DNA of 6,930 nucleotides. It comes from an uncultured Bacillus sp. GTDB lineage: Bacteria > Bacillota > Bacilli > Bacillales > Cytobacillaceae. Position 1 is the first letter of the stretch. Every line of letters starts with the position of its first letter. The notes under the pieces were generated by a model. That model searched no databases and had not been told where the DNA came from. It worked only from the letters and a program-made list of their open reading frames with translations. Shown here piece after piece: positions 5,330-6,930 of this stretch. The stretch covers positions 1 through 6,930 of the forward strand of contig CALCRD010000332.1 in NCBI GenBank assembly GCA_937894355.1, in the 5' to 3' direction. The position numbers were made by a program, and so were the translations under genes.

Positions 5330-6062
5330 GCGATATACTTTACATAGCAAGAGCAGGAGATACTTAAAGCGACTGGACGAGGCAAAAACAATCATCGAGA
5401 ACATTCTTCCGCTCCTGCAATATCCGTATATTGCCTTTTCTTGCGGGAAAGATTCGTCAACGCTAGCCCACCTAGTATTACAAAAAAGAAATATGCCTTT
5501 ACGGTTCTTGTCCTCGGGCGAAACCAGAATAGTGCATAATGTCGATGATGTAATCAACTGGTTCAAGGCGCGGGGCGCGACCATCGAAGAAATACTAATC
5601 GACCGGGTGTTCAGCGAAGAATGGAAAGACGCAACCTGGACGGAACAGAGAAAAGCCGGTAGGCACGACATGGAAATTCTGAACAGAGGCGATTGGGACG
5701 GGATATTTATGGGGCTTAGGATCGAGGAAAGCCCCAAAAGACAACTCTCCCTCGCTCGCCATCAAACAGAAGGACTCCCGCCCTTTTGCTATCAATACAA
5801 AGAAACGAACAAAAAAAGGGGCAACGCTATCCGGTGTTGCCCCTTGGCCAGATGGACAACCGACGACATCGGAGCGTACATTATCACAAACAACATCCCG
5901 TTCCTCCGGCAGTATCATAATCACGGCATGGGAGCAAGAACCACAGCGAGACTAACAGGCGATGCGGTACGGCAATACGCTTTATCAGACGTCAAAAGAG
6001 ACAACCCCGAAGGCTGGCGCAAGCTTGTCAAAAGATTCCCGGAGTTTGGTTATTTCGTGTAA
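5292..6062 (+). CDS. cysH: CysH-like PP-loop ATPase associated with type IV-B CRISPR-Cas
   Basis: Member of the PAPS-reductase/CysH branch of PP-loop (adenylate-binding) enzymes. The PP-loop SCGKDSS is at residues 50-56, the conserved GLRIEESPKR at 141-150, and CCPLARWTTDDIGAYI at 182-197 matches the family's P-L-x-x-W-T helix. The C-terminal ECGxH active-site cysteine of true PAPS/APS reductases is absent, so sulfate reduction is unlikely. Cys51, Cys166, Cys182 and Cys183 remain as candidate metal or sulfur ligands. A cysH-like gene beside csf1-cas11-csf2-csf3 is a known hallmark of type IV-B; its biochemical role is unsettled. The start is uncertain. The ATG at 5292 overlaps csf3 by 38 bases with AGGAG abutting it, while the ATG at 5310 (six residues shorter) has AAAGG at about 10 bases. 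The stop is followed at once by the HAD gene's ribosome binding site. Confidence 0.82.
   Translation: MKGWRAMQGWQIERYTLHSKSRRYLKRLDEAKTIIENILPLLQYPYIAFSCGKDSSTLAHLVLQKRNMPLRFLSSGETRIVHNVDDVINWFKARGATIEEILIDRVFSEEWKDATWTEQRKAGRHDMEILNRGDWDGIFMGLRIEESPKRQLSLARHQTEGLPPFCYQYKETNKKRGNAIRCCPLARWTTDDIGAYIITNNIPFLRQYHNHGMGARTTARLTGDAVRQYALSDVKRDNPEGWRKLVKRFPEFGYFV
5811..5845 (-). terminator. Terminator-like hairpin with U-tract on the minus strand, inside the CysH-like gene
   Basis: A perfect 10-bp inverted repeat, AAGGGGCAAC (5816-5825) and GTTGCCCCTT (5836-5845), encloses a 10-base loop. On the + strand it is preceded by a run of A (5811-5817) and followed by TTGGCC. Read on the minus strand it is therefore a GC-rich stem followed by seven T, the textbook form of an intrinsic terminator. 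It lies within well-conserved CysH coding sequence, so it may be a coincidence of codons, but it would stop antisense transcription entering from the right. Confidence 0.4.
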
Positions 6063-6070
6063 GGAGGAGA
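6061..6070 (+). promoter_or_regulatory. Near-perfect Shine-Dalgarno for the HAD gene
   Basis: AAGGAGGAGA lies 2 bases before the ATG at 6073, or about 4-5 counted from its AAGGAGG core. It decides the start of the HAD gene at 6073 over an upstream in-frame ATG at 5962, which would lie deep inside the CysH-like gene. It is among the strongest ribosome binding sites in the window. Confidence 0.75.
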
Positions 6071-6072
6071 CT

Positions 6073-6426
6073 ATGAAAAGGCGATATAAGATTGCGGCGA
6101 TTGACTTCGACGGAACCATAAAACCGACGGTGGAAAGCAATAAATACGACCCGCCAACCCAAGAGTGTATCGATACCCTATATGCACTGAAAGACGCTAA
6201 ATGGAAGCTGGTTTTATGGACTTGTAGGGCAGGGAGAAATCTAAAGGCAGCGACCAACTATCTAGAACGACATGGAATAATGCACCTGTTTGACGCAGTA
6301 AATGATAACATCCACCCGATGAAATACAAAACATCTCAAAAGATAGTGGCAACGGTTTACATTGACGACAGAGTAGTTGGCGGCTTTCCGGGCTGGGAGG
6401 CAGTAAGAAAGGAGTTGCTGGAGTGA
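6073..6426 (+). CDS. Short HAD-superfamily phosphatase
   Basis: A 117-residue HAD-fold hydrolase. Motif I is IDFDGT (nucleophile Asp11, acid/base Asp13). Motif II is LVLWTCR with Thr50. A Lys in KTSQK (86-90) can serve as motif III, and motif IV is YIDDR with Asp98 and Asp99. There is no room for a large cap domain, so this is a minimal, capless HAD of the sort often found in phages and small-molecule phosphatases; the substrate is not predictable. The start at 6073 is set by the strong AAGGAGGAGA just before it, 10 bases after the CysH-like stop. The stop overlaps the next start as GTGA. Co-transcription with the csf and CysH-like genes is likely, but membership in a type IV system is unproven; nucleotide metabolism during infection is an equal alternative. 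Confidence 0.75.
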   Translation: MKRRYKIAAIDFDGTIKPTVESNKYDPPTQECIDTLYALKDAKWKLVLWTCRAGRNLKAATNYLERHGIMHLFDAVNDNIHPMKYKTSQKIVATVYIDDRVVGGFPGWEAVRKELLE

Positions 6427-6812
6427 AAGGGATAATCCTGATCGGTGTCGGTCGTAATCTCAACCGGGCGATTAGGACAGCATACAGCTTTGGAGTGTAT
6501 GACATACACTGCCTAAATTGTACCGGGAAAGTGAACGGGAGTTTGTTTTCTGCCGCAGGTAAAGTCAGACTACATGAGATTGAAAGCCTTGCAGAGATTG
6601 AGTCGGGAAACATTCTAGGGCTAGAGGTGACGAAAAGCCTACCGCCAATAGAATCGTACGAGGGCGAGGACATAGATTATATCGCTGTTGGTGGCGAACG
6701 AACGACATTAAGGCGATCCGACTTTACTAAGATGGCGCGGATACCAACGACAAACGACCTATGCCTTACGACAGAAGCGGCTTTAGCGATAGCGTTATAT
6801 GTTTTAACTTGA
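6423..6812 (+). CDS. Short SPOUT (TrmH/SpoU-like) methyltransferase
   Basis: A 129-residue protein with the three TrmH/SpoU motifs in order. Motif 1 is GRNLNRAIRTAYSFG (10-24), whose Arg in AIRTA corresponds to the catalytic Arg of 2'-O-ribose methyltransferases. Motif 2 is IAVGGERTTLRRSD (87-100), and motif 3 is ARIPTTNDLCLTTEAALAIALY (105-126), which would form the SAM-binding knot. Motif 3 reads LTTEAA where bacterial TrmH has SLNVSxA. It is shorter than cellular TrmH and lacks the N-terminal RNA-recognition extension, so it would work as a dimer on tRNA, rRNA or another RNA. Translation starts at a GTG overlapping the HAD stop, behind AAAGGAG at about 6408-6414. A degenerate SPOUT protein with altered activity is possible. 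Confidence 0.66.
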   Translation: MKGIILIGVGRNLNRAIRTAYSFGVYDIHCLNCTGKVNGSLFSAAGKVRLHEIESLAEIESGNILGLEVTKSLPPIESYEGEDIDYIAVGGERTTLRRSDFTKMARIPTTNDLCLTTEAALAIALYVLT

Positions 6813-6852
6813 TACTTTTTTGATACGATTTAGGGTAGGTTTTATGGTATCA
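6810..6852 (+). repeat. Three TGATAC half-sites, possible operator
   Basis: TGATAC occurs at 6810-6815 and 6821-6826 as direct repeats 11 bases apart, about one helical turn. It occurs again inverted as GTATCA at 6847-6852, on top of the candidate -10 element. Extending each left copy gives TTGATAC twice. The arrangement would suit a repressor or activator such as the phage regulators at the left of the window, but six-base sites this AT-rich can recur by chance. Confidence 0.3.
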
Positions 6853-6853
6853 T
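6845..6853 (+). promoter_or_regulatory. Candidate extended -10 promoter after the SPOUT gene
   Basis: TGGTATCAT matches the extended -10 form TGnTATAAT with one mismatch. A second reading of the same region pairs TTGATA (6820-6825) with TATGGT (6843-6848) over an exact 17-base spacer. Either places a start of transcription near 6855-6860, after the last gene of the module and ahead of the hairpin at 6888-6915. It would drive the next phage gene block or a short RNA. Confidence 0.4.
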
Positions 6854-6887
6854 GGAGATGATGAAAAGTGCCGCAAAGTTAATTATC

Positions 6888-6916
6888 AAAGCCCTGTTAG
6901 AGATAGCGGGGCTTTT
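6888..6916 (+). terminator. GC-rich hairpin, likely intrinsic terminator or attenuator
   Basis: AAAGCCCTGTTA (6888-6899) pairs with TAGCGGGGCTTT (6904-6915) through 12 pairs, two of them G-U, closing a GAGA tetraloop of GNRA type. A short T run (6913-6916) then gives way to CTATG, so the U-tract is weak. It is the first terminator-like structure on the + strand after the gene train. A purine-rich AGGTGA at 6925-6930 hints that another gene starts just beyond the window, which would make this an attenuator in its leader. Confidence 0.5.
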
Positions 6917-6930
6917 CTATGTGTAGGTGA

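Noticed and set aside
5282..5924. Minus-strand open frames opposite the CysH-like gene
   Set aside because: They are shadows of a frame with clear PP-loop motifs, with Ser/Leu/Phe-rich translations typical of antisense reading, and no minus-strand gene is seen anywhere else.
6852..6926. Possible 24-residue hydrophobic peptide gene
   Set aside because: It has an ATG and an amphipathic sequence but no well-placed Shine-Dalgarno. Its start sits on the candidate -10 element and its end is made of the terminator hairpin.
1..6930. CRISPR array or guide-like repeat series
   Set aside because: Reading through both strands I found no recurring 20-40 base direct repeats at regular spacing. The only short repeats are the TGATAC half-sites.

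Overview
The window is a compact, single-strand gene train in which every gene I can support reads on the + strand. Genes are joined by ATGA or GTGA stop/start overlaps or by gaps of about 20-45 bases, usually behind a purine-rich Shine-Dalgarno. The left end carries phage-type regulators: the 3' end of a helix-turn-helix protein, a RinA/ArpU-like late regulator, and a protein with Myb-like DNA-binding repeats. This points to a phage or prophage of a Firmicute (Clostridia or Negativicutes style). Moderate GC by eye, an A-rich coding strand and AGGAGG-type ribosome binding sites agree with that. Host and lysogenic state cannot be decided from this window.

Embedded in the phage genes is what I read as a CRISPR-Cas type IV effector module, closest to subtype IV-B. 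It holds csf1 (zinc-binding Cas8-like protein, 1265-1942), a cas11-like small subunit (3199-3684), csf2 (Cas7 family, 3681-4670), csf3 (Cas5 family, 4667-5329) and a CysH-like PP-loop ATPase (about 5292-6062), the hallmark partner of type IV-B. I see no CRISPR array, cas6/csf5, dinG/csf4, cas1/cas2 or nuclease gene. csf1 is separated from cas11 by three genes of unknown role (1962-3197): a CxxC plus coiled-coil protein, a small DUF4258-like protein, and a small acidic protein. They are either phage genes the module is interleaved with or unrecognised parts of the system.

After the CysH-like gene come a short HAD-family phosphatase (6073-6426) and a short SPOUT/TrmH-like methyltransferase (6423-6812), translationally coupled to each other. 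The last 118 bases hold no convincing protein gene. They hold three TGATAC half-sites, a candidate extended -10 promoter and a strong GC-rich hairpin, which could define a transcript of about 55-60 nt or the leader of the next phage gene.

Working model (inference): csf1, cas11, csf2 and csf3 build a Cascade-like ribonucleoprotein with no CRISPR array in sight, loaded with unknown RNA. The CysH-like enzyme, and possibly the HAD and SPOUT enzymes, may act on nucleotides or RNA linked to it. The whole set would be expressed with the phage's own genes.
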